Made by a program: the position numbers and the translations under genes | Notes under the pieces: model-generated | Database searches by the model: none | What the model was told of the DNA's origin: nothing | The model's input: only the letters and a program-made list of their open reading frames with translations | Shown here: piece by piece, positions 41,844 through 50,437 of the stretch | Layout of the letters: the number at the start of each line of letters is the position of its first letter | Position numbering within the stretch: the stretch's first letter is position 1 | Source: Metaruminococcus_A sp964607135 | GTDB lineage: Bacteria > Bacillota > Clostridia > Oscillospirales > Ruminococcaceae | Assembly (NCBI GenBank): GCA_964607135.1 | Contig: CAZSIV010000008.1 | Coordinates: 1-64,000 of the forward strand | Reading direction: 5' to 3' | Length of the DNA stretch: 64,000 nt

Positions 41844-42556
41844 GCGCATTCTTTTACGGGGTGGTGTTACAGTGGAGGCTGGACATCAGAAGCAAGTCGC
41901 TTCTGATTACCTGCTACCTCGTCCCCCTCCTCTTTTTTGCCTTGATGGGCGGCGTGTTCACGTCGATCAACCCGGAATCAAAAGAAACGCTGGTCCAGTC
42001 CATGACGGTTATGGGGGTGTCGATGGGCGCGCTGATCGGCCTGCCGCCCTCCCTGGCCGAGCTCTGCCGAAGCGAAATCAAAAAGGTTTATCAGGCCAAT
42101 GGAGTCCCTCTGTGTTTCGGGGTGGTTTCGACCTGCCTTTCCTCCTTTGTCCACCTGCTGCTGATGTCTGTCATTATATTTCTTGCCGCCCCAATCATCT
42201 TCGGCGCTCCGTTTCCGACCGACCTTCCACTTTATTTTGCCGGGCTCGCCCTTTTGACCGCGGCGTCGTTGGGAGTTGGATGCGTGCTGGGATTGGCGGT
42301 GAAACAGCAATCCAAGCTCATGATGATTTCACAAATTGTATTTTTACCATCAATTATACTTTCAGGAATTATGTTCCCGGTCGATTTGCTGCCCCTGCCC
42401 TTTGAAACAGCCGGAAAGCTCTTCCCCGCCGCCTGGGGGTTTCGGCTCATGTCGGAGCAGGGATTCCGGCCGGAAAACCTGTGGTATCCGCTGGTTTTAC
42501 TCGCGGCGGCAGCGGGGGTCTCCGGCCTTCTACTGAAACGGTCCAAATCGGGCTAA
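41840..42556 (+). CDS. ABC-2-type permease (drug-export type)
   Basis: 238 residues with six membrane helices. QWRLDIRSKSLLITCYLVPL starts the membrane part. The central PSLAELCRSEIKKVYQANGV loop and FLPSIILSGIMFPVDLLPLP near helix 5 are ABC-2 features (the LSG-x-x-FP motif). It is the third and last gene of the MerR-ABC unit and is followed by a terminator at 42694-42722. Confidence 0.9.
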   Translation: MSAFFYGVVLQWRLDIRSKSLLITCYLVPLLFFALMGGVFTSINPESKETLVQSMTVMGVSMGALIGLPPSLAELCRSEIKKVYQANGVPLCFGVVSTCLSSFVHLLLMSVIIFLAAPIIFGAPFPTDLPLYFAGLALLTAASLGVGCVLGLAVKQQSKLMMISQIVFLPSIILSGIMFPVDLLPLPFETAGKLFPAAWGFRLMSEQGFRPENLWYPLVLLAAAAGVSGLLLKRSKSG

Positions 42557-42693
42557 TCCAGGCGTTTCGTTCATGTCAGCCGAATATATAGGAAGAAGGT
42601 CGTCATTAAAAATAAAAAACGGCTGCGAATTAACTGTAAGGCCCTGCGATTTACATTATGATAGGCGAAAGCCCGGCCGGCTTCAAAGCTTAC

Positions 42694-42722
42694 CCCTCCT
42701 TGCTGTCAAGGAGGGCGTTTTT
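42694..42722 (+). terminator. Terminator after the MerR-ABC operon
   Basis: CCCTCCTTG pairs with CAAGGAGGG over a 4-nt loop and is followed by CGTTTTTATT. Confidence 0.85.
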
Positions 42723-42858
42723 ATTGGCAGAACGCTAAGGTCAATTTGAAAGCATGGCATTTGGCTGAATCTTCCCTCGTTCCGCTCCGCCCGACATTCG
42801 AAGCTGTATAGGCGCATTCTCTTTTTAAACAGCAATGCGCTTTTAAGAGCTGCCTTCC

Positions 42859-42933
42859 CTTACCAAAATGTAAGCTTAAAAACGGAAAATGTAAGCCAAA
42901 ACGATGGAAGAGTTTCTTTTTCCGGTTTATACT
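42859..42933 (+). promoter_or_regulatory. Activator-type promoter with response-regulator-like direct repeats
   Basis: AAAATGTAAGC occurs at 42865-42875 and 42886-42896, spaced by 21 bp (two helical turns). TTAC-N6-GTAA (42860-42873) matches the general layout of BceR sites. A -10 TATACT lies at 42928-42933 with no good -35, as expected for a promoter needing an activator. No response regulator gene is nearby. Confidence 0.6.
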
Positions 42934-42965
42934 GAATACAGAAAAACATTTTGGAGGAAAAAGCT

Positions 42966-43733
42966 ATGCCGCTTTTAGAAGTGCGAAATCTTAAAAAGAT
43001 TTATACGACTCGTTTCGGCGGAAATAAAGTACAGGCCCTGTCCGACGTCTCTTTTTCGGTCGAGGAGGGCGAGTACGTCGCCATCATGGGGGAATCCGGC
43101 TCGGGGAAGACCACCCTGCTAAACATTCTTGCATCCTTAGACAGGCCGACTAGCGGGGAGGTTTTGCTGGAGGGGAAGAACATCGTCTCCATCCGGGACA
43201 GTGAGCTTTCCGCCTTCCGCCGGAACCATCTGGGATTCGTTTTCCAGGATTTCAACCTCTTGGATAACTTTTCGGTGCGGGACAACATCTTTCTTCCCCT
43301 GGTTCTTTCCCGCTCACCTTTTCAGGAGATGAACCGGCGGCTGATCCCGCTGGCGAAGATGCTCGGGATCAGCGATATCCTGCAAAAGTACCCGTATGAA
43401 ATCTCGGGCGGCCAGAAACAGCGCGCCGCCGTGGCCCGCGCCCTGATTACCCAGCCGCGGATCATCCTGGCCGACGAACCGACCGGTGCGCTCGACTCCA
43501 AGGCGTCCACCCACCTGCTCTCGATGTTCGCAGACGTCAACGCAGCAGGACAGACCATCTTCATGGTCACCCACTCCACCATGGCCGCGAGTCATGCGGG
43601 ACGGGTGCTTTTCATCAAGGATGGCGAGGTGTTCCACCAGATATACCGCGGCGGCATGACCAACGACGAGCTTTACCAGAAGATCTCGGACACGCTGACG
43701 GTGCTGACCACAGGGGGTGCCGGTGTTGAATAA
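42966..43733 (+). CDS. bceA: BceA-type ABC ATPase
   Basis: 255 residues from ATG 42966 (GGAGG upstream). MPLLEVRNLKKIYTTRFGGN plus the Walker A GESGSGKTT, the signature ISGGQKQRAAVARAL and Walker B IILADEPTGALDSK are diagnostic of the MacB/Bce group, and the FRRNHLGFVFQDFNLLD Q-loop matches BceA. It overlaps the permease start. Bce transporters give resistance to cell-wall-active peptides such as bacitracin by freeing lipid-cycle intermediates (family knowledge). Confidence 0.92.
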   Translation: MPLLEVRNLKKIYTTRFGGNKVQALSDVSFSVEEGEYVAIMGESGSGKTTLLNILASLDRPTSGEVLLEGKNIVSIRDSELSAFRRNHLGFVFQDFNLLDNFSVRDNIFLPLVLSRSPFQEMNRRLIPLAKMLGISDILQKYPYEISGGQKQRAAVARALITQPRIILADEPTGALDSKASTHLLSMFADVNAAGQTIFMVTHSTMAASHAGRVLFIKDGEVFHQIYRGGMTNDELYQKISDTLTVLTTGGAGVE

Positions 43734-45747
43734 TATCTTTTACCCAAAGCTTGCGGCATCAAACCTGCGGAAAAATTCCAGGGCTTATTTTCCCTATATC
43801 CTGTCGAGCATCTTTACCATCGTCACCTTTTACTCGATCTTCTCCCTGGCGCAAAATCCCGGGCTGAGCGAGCTTCCGGGCGGCGATGCCGTCCGCGTCC
43901 TCTTCTGCCTCGGCGTCATCATCGTGGGAATCTTTTCGGTCGCGCTGCTCTTTTACACCAACAGCTTCCTCATCAAGCAGCGAAAAAAGGAGCTCGGCTT
44001 ATACAGCATCCTCGGGATGGAGAAGCGCCACATCGCCAGGGTCTTGCTCTTCGAGGTGCTCTTTACTGCCCTGATCAGCATCACCCTCGGGGTTTTAGGG
44101 GGAATTCTCATTGAGAAACTCCTCTTTTTGGCGCTGCTGGCCCTGCTCAAGATCGAAACGCCGGTCGCCTTTTCCATCTCTCCGTCGGTCATTCTGATTA
44201 CGATGATCCTTTTCGCCGCCATCTTTTTCCTGACCCTCTTAACCAACCTTTTGCAGATCAAGCTGGCCAATCCCATCACGCTGCTCCGGGGCGGGGAGCA
44301 CGGGGAGCGGGAACCCAAGACCAAATGGATCCTCACCATCATCGGATTTGCTGCCCTCGGCACGGGCTACTGGATTGCAATCACCGTTTCGTCCCCAATG
44401 GATGCGCTCGGCCTTTTCTTCGTGGCAGTTCTCGCCGTCATCATCGGAACCTACTGTCTCTTCACCGCCGGGAGCATCGCCGTATTGAAGCTTCTGAAAA
44501 AGAACAAGACCTTTTATTACCGGCCGAACAACTTCATTTCAATCTCCGGCATGATCTACCGGATGAAACAGAACGCCGTCGGTTTGGCCAACATCTGCAT
44601 CCTCAGCACCATGGTGCTGGTGACCGTCTCCACCACCGTCTCGCTTTACGCCGGGCAGGAAGATATGCTGCTCGACCGGCATCCCCGGGACGTGGGCATC
44701 TCGTTTTACGATCTGCGCGACGATGACTCGGGAGAGATGCTCAGTACAGCTGAAGAAGAGCGTGCAAAGCTCAGCAGAATCATCGATCAGGTTTGTTCGG
44801 AATACGAGGTGACGGCCGAAGATCAGCTGGAATACAAATCCTATTTCGGCAATCCGGTCGAACGGCGGGGAAACGAATTTTATCTGACGAAAGATTTTAA
44901 TTCCGCCAACGGGATTACGACTATGACCTGGATCACACTGGACGACTACAACCGGATGGAGAAGGCCGGCCTTTCCTTGGCAGAGGATGAAGTGATGGTC
45001 TTCAGCAGCTCCGGCACTTATGGAGCGGATTCTCTCCAGCTGGGGGAACTGAAGCTGAAGGTCTCTAAAGATTTGGATTCCCTCCCCTTCATCCAAAAAA
45101 ACGGCGACTCCTCTTACGAGCAATATGTCGTCGTCATGAAGGATGAAACGGCGGTTGGAAAAGCGTTCGGTGCATTTTTCCCCGGCGACGTCTCAGAATT
45201 GGTCGACGGCGCTAGCACCTATTTTGGATTCAACCTCAAGGCAGAGGATCCGGAGATTGCCAAAGCCGCCAGCAAGCGGATGGAAGAACTGGTTCGCAAA
45301 GGGGTCAACGCCAGCTTCTCTTTCCTCTACTCCACCCGGGACGATTGGTATGGAACCTACGGCGGATTCCTTTTCCTCGGAATCTTCCTCGGCGCACTCT
45401 TTATGATGGCCGCGATTCTCATCATCTATTATAAGCAGATTTCAGAGGGATACGACGACCATGACCGCTTTGAGATCATGCAGAAGGTGGGTCTGAGCAA
45501 AAAAGAGGTCAAAAAGACGATCCACAAGCAGGTCCTGATGGTCTTCTTTCTCCCCCTTGCCGTTGCGGTTCTCCACACGGTGGTTGCTTTCAACGTAATC
45601 AAAAGGATCCTGCTCCTCTTCGGATTGACCAACATCTGGATCTTTGCCGTCTGCACCGCTGTCACCATCCTGTTCTTTGCCGCCGTTTATTTCATCGTCT
45701 ACACGCTGACCGCAAAGTCTTACTATAAAATCGTAGAACAACAGTAA
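43726..45747 (+). CDS. bceB: BceB-type FtsX-fold permease
   Basis: About 673 residues. NNIFYPKLAASNLRKNSRAY is the family N-terminus. Ten helices are expected, with FtsX-like segments LFYTNSFLIKQRKKELGLYS and ILGMEKRHI. A large extracytoplasmic domain (about 310-520) lies between helices 7 and 8 and serves as the peptide sensor/binding part. TTG 43726 or GTG 43717 could be the start; the GGGGG site favours 43726. A sensor kinase and regulator normally sit next to bceAB but are missing here. A 40-residue membrane peptide gene follows. Confidence 0.9.
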   Translation: MNNIFYPKLAASNLRKNSRAYFPYILSSIFTIVTFYSIFSLAQNPGLSELPGGDAVRVLFCLGVIIVGIFSVALLFYTNSFLIKQRKKELGLYSILGMEKRHIARVLLFEVLFTALISITLGVLGGILIEKLLFLALLALLKIETPVAFSISPSVILITMILFAAIFFLTLLTNLLQIKLANPITLLRGGEHGEREPKTKWILTIIGFAALGTGYWIAITVSSPMDALGLFFVAVLAVIIGTYCLFTAGSIAVLKLLKKNKTFYYRPNNFISISGMIYRMKQNAVGLANICILSTMVLVTVSTTVSLYAGQEDMLLDRHPRDVGISFYDLRDDDSGEMLSTAEEERAKLSRIIDQVCSEYEVTAEDQLEYKSYFGNPVERRGNEFYLTKDFNSANGITTMTWITLDDYNRMEKAGLSLAEDEVMVFSSSGTYGADSLQLGELKLKVSKDLDSLPFIQKNGDSSYEQYVVVMKDETAVGKAFGAFFPGDVSELVDGASTYFGFNLKAEDPEIAKAASKRMEELVRKGVNASFSFLYSTRDDWYGTYGGFLFLGIFLGALFMMAAILIIYYKQISEGYDDHDRFEIMQKVGLSKKEVKKTIHKQVLMVFFLPLAVAVLHTVVAFNVIKRILLLFGLTNIWIFAVCTAVTILFFAAVYFIVYTLTAKSYYKIVEQQ

Positions 45748-45763
45748 AAGGAAAGGAACTTTT

Positions 45764-45886
45764 ATGAAAAAAGCTTGGTATATCACGTTATTTATCCTGA
45801 CTGCCGCTGTCATCGTACTCTTCTCCTTTTTTGCAGCGGTTTTCCGGGTCATCTTTAAAAAACGCCAGACTTCTCCCACAATATAA
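45764..45886 (+). CDS. 40-residue membrane peptide downstream of bceB
   Basis: ATG 45764 follows AAAGGAAAGGAAC. The product MKKAWYITLFILTAAVIVLF, then SFFAAVFRVIFKKRQTSPTI, is one helix with basic ends. It starts 16 nt after the permease stop and ends before the terminator, so it is the last gene of the operon. It could be a small modulator of the transporter (inference). Confidence 0.65.
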   Translation: MKKAWYITLFILTAAVIVLFSFFAAVFRVIFKKRQTSPTI

Positions 45887-45902
45887 ATCACCCCTGAAAG
45901 GG

Positions 45903-45948
45903 GCAGGAACGGCTCCGCTTTAATCGGCGGGGCCGTTCCTGCGTTTTA
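45903..45948 (+). terminator. Terminator of the bceAB operon
   Basis: GCAGGAACGGC pairs with GCCGTTCCTGC, extended by CCGC/GCGG pairing toward the loop, and is followed by GTTTTATG. Confidence 0.8.
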
Positions 45949-46005
45949 TGAGGGGGGTTCATCTGATGAAGATTGGGCGGACAGACAAAAAACGCCGCTT
46001 GGATT

Positions 46006-46013
46006 CATACACT
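46006..46013 (+). promoter_or_regulatory. Sigma-E-like -10 element before sigK
   Basis: CATACACT matches the mother-cell sigma-E -10 consensus (CATACA-T) and lies 23 nt before the sigK start, which is the known control of sigK in spore formers. The -35 region is not clear. Confidence 0.5.
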
Positions 46014-46036
46014 TAAAATCGGAAGGATGTGCTGCT

Positions 46037-46729
46037 ATGTTTACAATGCTGTTTTCACTGATCTGCTCCAACCTGCTCTATTTCGCGCTGCACGTTGAAG
46101 GGCACGGCTCCTTTCCCAAGCCGCTCTCCCCCAAACGAGAGCAGGAATGCTTTGAGCGGATGGCTGCGGGGGATGAGGCTGCCCGGACGGAGCTGATCGA
46201 ACACAATCTGCGCCTGGTCGCCCACATTATCAAAAAATATTACGCTTCCTCCAACGACCAGGACGATTTGATCTCGATCGGGAGCATCGGGCTGGTCAAG
46301 GCGGTCAACACCTTTAACTATGAAAAGGGTACCCGCTTTGCGACATATGCATCCAGGTGTATCGAAAATGAAATCCTAATGTATTTCCGCAATCTCAAAA
46401 AAACGGCGGGGGACGTGTATATCAATGACCCGATCGACACCGACAAGGACGGAAACGCTTTGACGCTGCTGGATATTTTCGCTGAAGACGACAGCATCAT
46501 TGACGACCTCGACCTGAAATTCAAGACGCAGCAGCTCTATGAATATATCCGCGACACCCTTTCCCCAAGGGAACAGCGGATCATTCTGCTCCGCTACGGC
46601 ATCGGGGGGCGAAAGCCGCTGACGCAGCGGGAGGTCGCCGTCAAATTGGGGATTTCACGCTCCTATGTCAGCCGGATTGAAAAGAAAGCGTTGGAAAAGC
46701 TGCAAAAAAGATTTGAGCGTACCCGCTGA
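46037..46729 (+). CDS. sigK: Sporulation sigma factor K
   Basis: 230 residues. The N-terminus carries the pro-sequence and the family motif LLYFALHVEGHGSFPKPLSP, specific for sigma-K. Region 2 follows (ARTELIEHNLRLVAHIIKKY; DLISIGSIGLVKAVNTFNYE; GTRFATYASRCIENEILMYF), then region 4 (LSPREQRIILLRYGIGG; TQREVAVKLGISRSYVSRIE). The frame is uninterrupted, so there is no skin-type insertion. It directs late mother-cell gene expression during sporulation. The start follows GGAAGGATG. A sigma-E-like promoter lies upstream. Confidence 0.97.
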   Translation: MFTMLFSLICSNLLYFALHVEGHGSFPKPLSPKREQECFERMAAGDEAARTELIEHNLRLVAHIIKKYYASSNDQDDLISIGSIGLVKAVNTFNYEKGTRFATYASRCIENEILMYFRNLKKTAGDVYINDPIDTDKDGNALTLLDIFAEDDSIIDDLDLKFKTQQLYEYIRDTLSPREQRIILLRYGIGGRKPLTQREVAVKLGISRSYVSRIEKKALEKLQKRFERTR

Positions 46730-46834
46730 GGACCGCCCTTCTAAACCGGCCCTCAGCCGGAGGATTTTATCGGCGCGCCGTCCGCAGCCCTTTTTGTTTC
46801 CGCCGGCCCTAAAAAATTTCGTTGTGAAATACAT

Positions 46835-46863
46835 TTGATTTTTTTCACGGCTTATGCTATAAT
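46835..46863 (+). promoter_or_regulatory. Promoter of tRNA-Pro
   Basis: TTGATT (46835-46840), a 17-bp spacer and TATAAT (46858-46863). The tRNA starts about 32 nt after the -10. A small hairpin, GTCAGC/GCTGAC, lies between them. Confidence 0.8.
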
Positions 46864-46894
46864 AAATCTGTCAGCAGAATGGCTGACGGGTTTT

Positions 46895-46971
46895 CTGGGC
46901 GTAGCGCAGCTTGGTAGCGCGCCACCTTGGGGTGGTGGAGGCCGTGGGTTCAAGTCCCGTCGCTCAGACCA
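46895..46971 (+). tRNA. tRNA-Pro (GGG)
   Basis: A 77-nt cloverleaf with encoded CCA. The acceptor CTGGGCG pairs with CGCTCAG. The anticodon stem CCACC/GGTGG encloses loop TTGGGGT with anticodon GGG. The D-arm is GCGCAGCTTGGTAGCGC and the T-loop is TTCAAGT. Confidence 0.95.
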
Positions 46972-46995
46972 GCGGCGAGTCGCCGCAGACATGCG

Positions 46996-47028
46996 CGCAC
47001 CTCACTTGATGGGGTGCGTTTTGTTTTA
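46996..47028 (+). terminator. Terminator of tRNA-Pro
   Basis: CGCACC pairs with GGTGCG and is followed by TTTTGTTTT. Confidence 0.75.
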
Positions 47029-47407
47029 TACCCGCGTTTAAGCCGGACTCTTTTTATTTTTAGAAAGTTCAAGACACGGTTTAGACCAGCAGCTTTTTCG
47101 TATCCTCTTGCCAGACAAAGGGCTCGTCCGACGGCTCGCACCCTGACGGCTTATCAAATTATTTAAGCTGTCATCCTACCGGACATGTCCCGCATATTTT
47201 CATTCTCGGCGGCTCGCGGGCTGTGATCGTTATTGCCGGAGCTGTCCGCGGATCGCATCTATTCACCCGGTCACAGGCTGCGTATTGAGCGGATGCAGTC
47301 AACCCAACCTGGGTGCAGACTGCGTGCCGACAGAAATTCCCGCACAGCCCATAAGATATTGCCTGTGCCGATTGAGCGGAGCCCCCTTTTCGTCGTTTTC
47401 AGCCTAA
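47029..47407. other. Intergenic stretch with no recognisable gene
   Basis: About 380 bp. Open frames here have no ribosome-binding site and look random. Its composition is similar to the interspersed repeats, but no matching end or block could be aligned. Confidence 0.5.
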
Positions 47408-47445
47408 AAAGCAGCAGCCCGCTATTTTTGGCGGGCTGCTGCTTT
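47408..47445. terminator. Terminator of the yabE-like gene (bidirectional)
   Basis: AAAGCAGCAGCCCGC (47408-47422) and its perfect complement (47431-47445), with an 8-nt loop. T-rich on both sides. Confidence 0.8.
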
Positions 47446-47529
47446 CGTTTTTCCTTCTCTCAACCCGGTCCTTTCCGTCAAGGAGAATTCACAAGGAGAG
47501 GGAAACTCAACCGGTACCATGGATTTTCA

Positions 47530-48597
47530 TTATGATAAGACATAAACGTTTACTGTTTTTGCGCCGAAGTGGCAGCTTTCCGCATAGGTTGCAAAGAAGC
47601 AGTCCACCAAAACCCGGCCGTCCATCATGGCCGTTCCAGTATCGGCAGCCACAGCGTAACCGTAGACATAGCGGCCGTCCGTCGAAGTGATATACAGCTT
47701 GCTTCCATAGGGGATAATATTCGGATTGACCGCGACAGACCCCGGTTTCAGGTACCGGCCGCTCGCCCCTTTTACATTGGGGTAACGGCTGCTGCTGTAG
47801 GCGGTCGCTTTCCCGGTGAGTACTCTTGCATAATTCACCGGAACGCCGTTGGCATCGAGTTCGAAATCCTCCGGCGGCAAAATTTCCGAAGCGATCGGGG
47901 TAGAACTGGTCCCGACGATTTGATGCTGCGTTACAGGCTGTTCTACAACTTCATTGGACAGCGTTTCTACGTCAGTCACAATGCCGTCTACCAGCGTCCG
48001 GCGGAAGGTGGCAATCTGCTTCCCCTCTTTACCCGCCTGGGTCACAATGATTTTGTTTTTGTAAAGCGCTTTTGTCTCCTTGCTCTCCACCTCAAAGGGG
48101 AGAACGGTTTCCTCGGTCACCGTCTCATAGGTGACGCGGTTGATCGAAATCTTGATCCCGGACACGACTTCCTCATAAGGGGAGACATTGATCAAATCGT
48201 CGTCCGCAAGTGAAAGCCCTGCTTTCTCCAGTGCATCGTTTACCGTCCCGCGGGCCATCATGACCTCTACGGTCTCCCCGTCGGCCGAAATGCTGACCGG
48301 AAAGGCGCGGTAGACGGTCAGGCTTGCCGCTCCGTTTTCATCAAAGCCGGTAAACTCAAACTCGTCGTCGGCCGAAAGGCTGACGCCCCCGTTTTCCAAA
48401 ACCTCCTCTGCGGAAATTTCGCTGTTGGTTGTATAATACTTTAAAACGTCCTCATCATCGTAGATATACACAATATTGGTTGCAAAGGTGATACCGGTAA
48501 GGGTGGCAACCATAATTGTGGATACCAGGGCTGCGGCGACAATCCGGAACCGAAGACAGCTCCAAACCGCCGGCAGCTTTTTCCAGAAGGTGCTCAT
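47530..48597 (-). CDS. yabE: YabE-like cell-wall protein (DUF348, G5 and 3D domains)
   Basis: About 355 residues from ATG 48597 (AAGGAG 8 nt upstream). An N-terminal membrane anchor (RFRIVAAALVSTIMVATLTG) is followed by two DUF348 modules (EISAEEVLENGGVSLSADDE; GTVNDALEKAGLSLADDDLI), a G5 domain (about 150-230) and a C-terminal 3D domain. The three Asp of the 3D name are in AVAADTGTAMMDGRVLVDCF, within GKATAYSSSRYPN...GSVAVNPNIIPYGSKLYI. It is probably a peptidoglycan lytic transglycosylase or stationary-phase survival protein of the Rpf/YabE type, acting at the cell surface. The promoter upstream is consensus sigma-A. Confidence 0.93.
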   Translation of the reverse strand: MSTFWKKLPAVWSCLRFRIVAAALVSTIMVATLTGITFATNIVYIYDDEDVLKYYTTNSEISAEEVLENGGVSLSADDEFEFTGFDENGAASLTVYRAFPVSISADGETVEVMMARGTVNDALEKAGLSLADDDLINVSPYEEVVSGIKISINRVTYETVTEETVLPFEVESKETKALYKNKIIVTQAGKEGKQIATFRRTLVDGIVTDVETLSNEVVEQPVTQHQIVGTSSTPIASEILPPEDFELDANGVPVNYARVLTGKATAYSSSRYPNVKGASGRYLKPGSVAVNPNIIPYGSKLYITSTDGRYVYGYAVAADTGTAMMDGRVLVDCFFATYAESCHFGAKTVNVYVLS

Positions 48598-48661
48598 CCA
48601 AAATCTCCTTTTTGGGCAATAGCCGAAATCCATTTGTTACGATTGTAACCGGTTTGTAGCC

Positions 48662-48690
48662 ATTATATTCATAAAAACCGTCTCTGTCAA
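48662..48690 (-). promoter_or_regulatory. Consensus promoter of the yabE-like gene
   Basis: Minus strand: TTGACA (48685-48690), a 17-bp spacer and TATAAT (48662-48667). A GTTAC-N4-GTAAC palindrome lies just downstream in the leader. Confidence 0.85.
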
Positions 48691-49330
48691 GAAATTCAGA
48701 CAGGGCAAATTTGTTCAATTTGACGAAGCGGTCGGATCGGAATTGATACATTTCCGATGGAATCCGGTCGAAAAAAGCAACTTTTCCGTTTTGTTTGCAT
48801 TGGAATTACGGAATCTTTTGATAAATTCACCAAATCGCCGGTGATGGGGGATTGATATTTTTTGAATAAAATAATCTTATATCTATTTTTTTAATTGTGT
48901 AAAAACACAATAATTTCTTAACAGGCAGCTTATTTCTCAAATAAAAAATATGGATATTATTTCTACAAACTGTATAATGAAGCTCTGCGTTTTTTCCTTG
49001 TTTTATCCCGCTTTGAGGGCAAATCCATCCCCCAAAAGCGGCGTTTTTTTCACTGTATAGAAATGAATATGCCTTCCGGGCCGTTTTTAAGAAAATTACG
49101 GAAAAGGAATCAGAACATGATAGATAAAAAATAATACAATTCTGTTTTCCCCTCAAAAATCGGATTTTTTCGCCGCGTTTCTCCTTTTTTATTCTCTTCA
49201 CCCGACTGAGAAGCGTTAAAAAGGATAACAGCCCTGTTACTTTTTGTCGTAAAACCGCGGGAAGAGCGAGTTCTTTGCAACAAGGAAGGCAACGCCTTAC
49301 AAAACAGGCCGGCCCAGGTCCGATAAAATA
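48691..49330. other. A/T-rich intergenic region
   Basis: 640 bp, much more A/T-rich than its neighbours, without a supportable gene. A long minus-strand frame (48827-49495) overlaps the pflA end, lacks a start site and has no family features. No structured RNA was recognised. Confidence 0.6.
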
Positions 49331-49361
49331 AAACAGCCCCGGACAAATCCGAAGCTGTTTC
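49331..49361 (-). terminator. Terminator downstream of pflA
   Basis: AAACAGC pairs with GCTGTTT, with an inner GGA/TCC. On the minus strand a TATTTTAT tract follows. Confidence 0.7.
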
Positions 49362-49373
49362 AAGAAATCTGTT

Positions 49374-50350
49374 TTATTGCCGGACGAGCTCCGCGCGGCA
49401 CCCTTCAAAACAGGCTTTCGCCGCTTCCATCCACTCGGTAGACGGTTCCTTACAGGAAAGGGTGTAGGGGATTCCCAACGCCGCATATTTTCCAACGCCG
49501 TAGCGGTGATACGGGATCAACTCAATCCGCTCTAAGGGAAGGTCCTTGAGGAAAGCGGCGATCTTCCCGATCTCCTCCATGTCGTGAAAATCGGGAATCA
49601 GCGGAACGCGGACCCAAATCCGGGCGCCCCGCCGGCAAAGCTCCCGGAGGTTTGCAAGAATCTTATCGTTTTTGACGCCGGTTGCGGCCAGGTGTTTTTC
49701 CGGCGTGACGAATTTAACGTCGTATAAAAACAGGTCGACATCGGGCAGGATCGTTTCAAACATCTCCCACAGGACATTCCCCGCCGTGTCGACAGCCGTG
49801 TGGAATCCCGCTTCCCGGCAGCGCTTCAGCATCTCCGAAAGGAAAACGTTTTGAAGCACCGGCTCCCCGCCCGAAAAGGTCACGCCTCCGCCGGAGCTTC
49901 GGTAAAACTCCGCATCCGCCGCAAGCCGCTCAAACAGCTCCTCCTCGGAGTACCCCCTGCCATTGAGCTCCAGCGCGCCGGCGGGACAGCGGGAAACACA
50001 TTCGCCGCAGCCGGTGCAGACCGAGGCGTTGTACCGCAGAACGGCCTGAAACGGGATGCACTCCGGATTGTNNNNNNNNNNNNNNNNNNNNNNNNNNNNN
50101 NNNNNNNNNNNNNNNNNNNNNNNNNNNNNNNNNNNNNNNNNNNNNNNNNNNNNNNNNNNNNNNNNNNNNNNCAGACCGAGGCGTTGTACCGCAGAACGGC
50201 CTGAAACGGGATGCACTCCGGATTGTGGCACCAGGCGCAGCGGAGATTACAGCCGCGAAAAAAAACCGTCGTCCGGATACCGGGACCATCGTCTAAAGAA
50301 AACTGCTGGATATTGCTGATAAATCCTTTTGGTTTTTCCATCTTCATCAT
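49374..50350 (-). CDS. pflA: Pyruvate formate-lyase activating enzyme (radical SAM), split by an assembly gap
   Basis: A radical-SAM glycyl-radical activase. The N-terminal part after ATG 50350 reads MMKMEKPKGFISNIQQFSLD, then DGPGIRTTVFFRGCNLRCAW, with the CxxxCxxC cluster (CNLRCAWC). After the 100-N run the frame has VCTGCGECVSRCPAGALELN (a second, ferredoxin-like cluster region), then GGGVTFSGGEPVLQ and AVDTAGNVLWE. The N run interrupts the frame only because the two contig ends overlap by 55 bp (50017-50071 equals 50172-50226). Joining them at the overlap gives one continuous protein of about 274 residues. It generates the glycyl radical of PFL or a related enzyme, which is not in the window. 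Confidence 0.92.
50017..50226. other. Scaffold gap (100 N) flanked by a 55-bp duplicated contig end
   Basis: Bases 50072-50171 are N. The 55 bases before (50017-50071) are identical to the 55 bases after (50172-50226). This is the signature of two de Bruijn contigs sharing a k-mer-sized end that were scaffolded with a default gap. No sequence is missing: the true distance is minus 55. Confidence 0.95.
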
Positions 50351-50437
50351 TTTGCTCCGTCTTTTACAAAAAAGTTTCTGAGATGAACCGGTCTCAGCCG
50401 GAAAGCTGCGATATCGCCCGAAGCATTCACTTCACCG

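Noticed and set aside
47029..47407. Fourth copy of the interspersed repeat
   Set aside because: Composition is similar, but no end sequence or internal block aligned convincingly.
48827..49495. 222-residue minus-strand frame
   Set aside because: Lies mostly in A/T-rich non-coding DNA, has no ribosome-binding site, and overlaps the pflA end.
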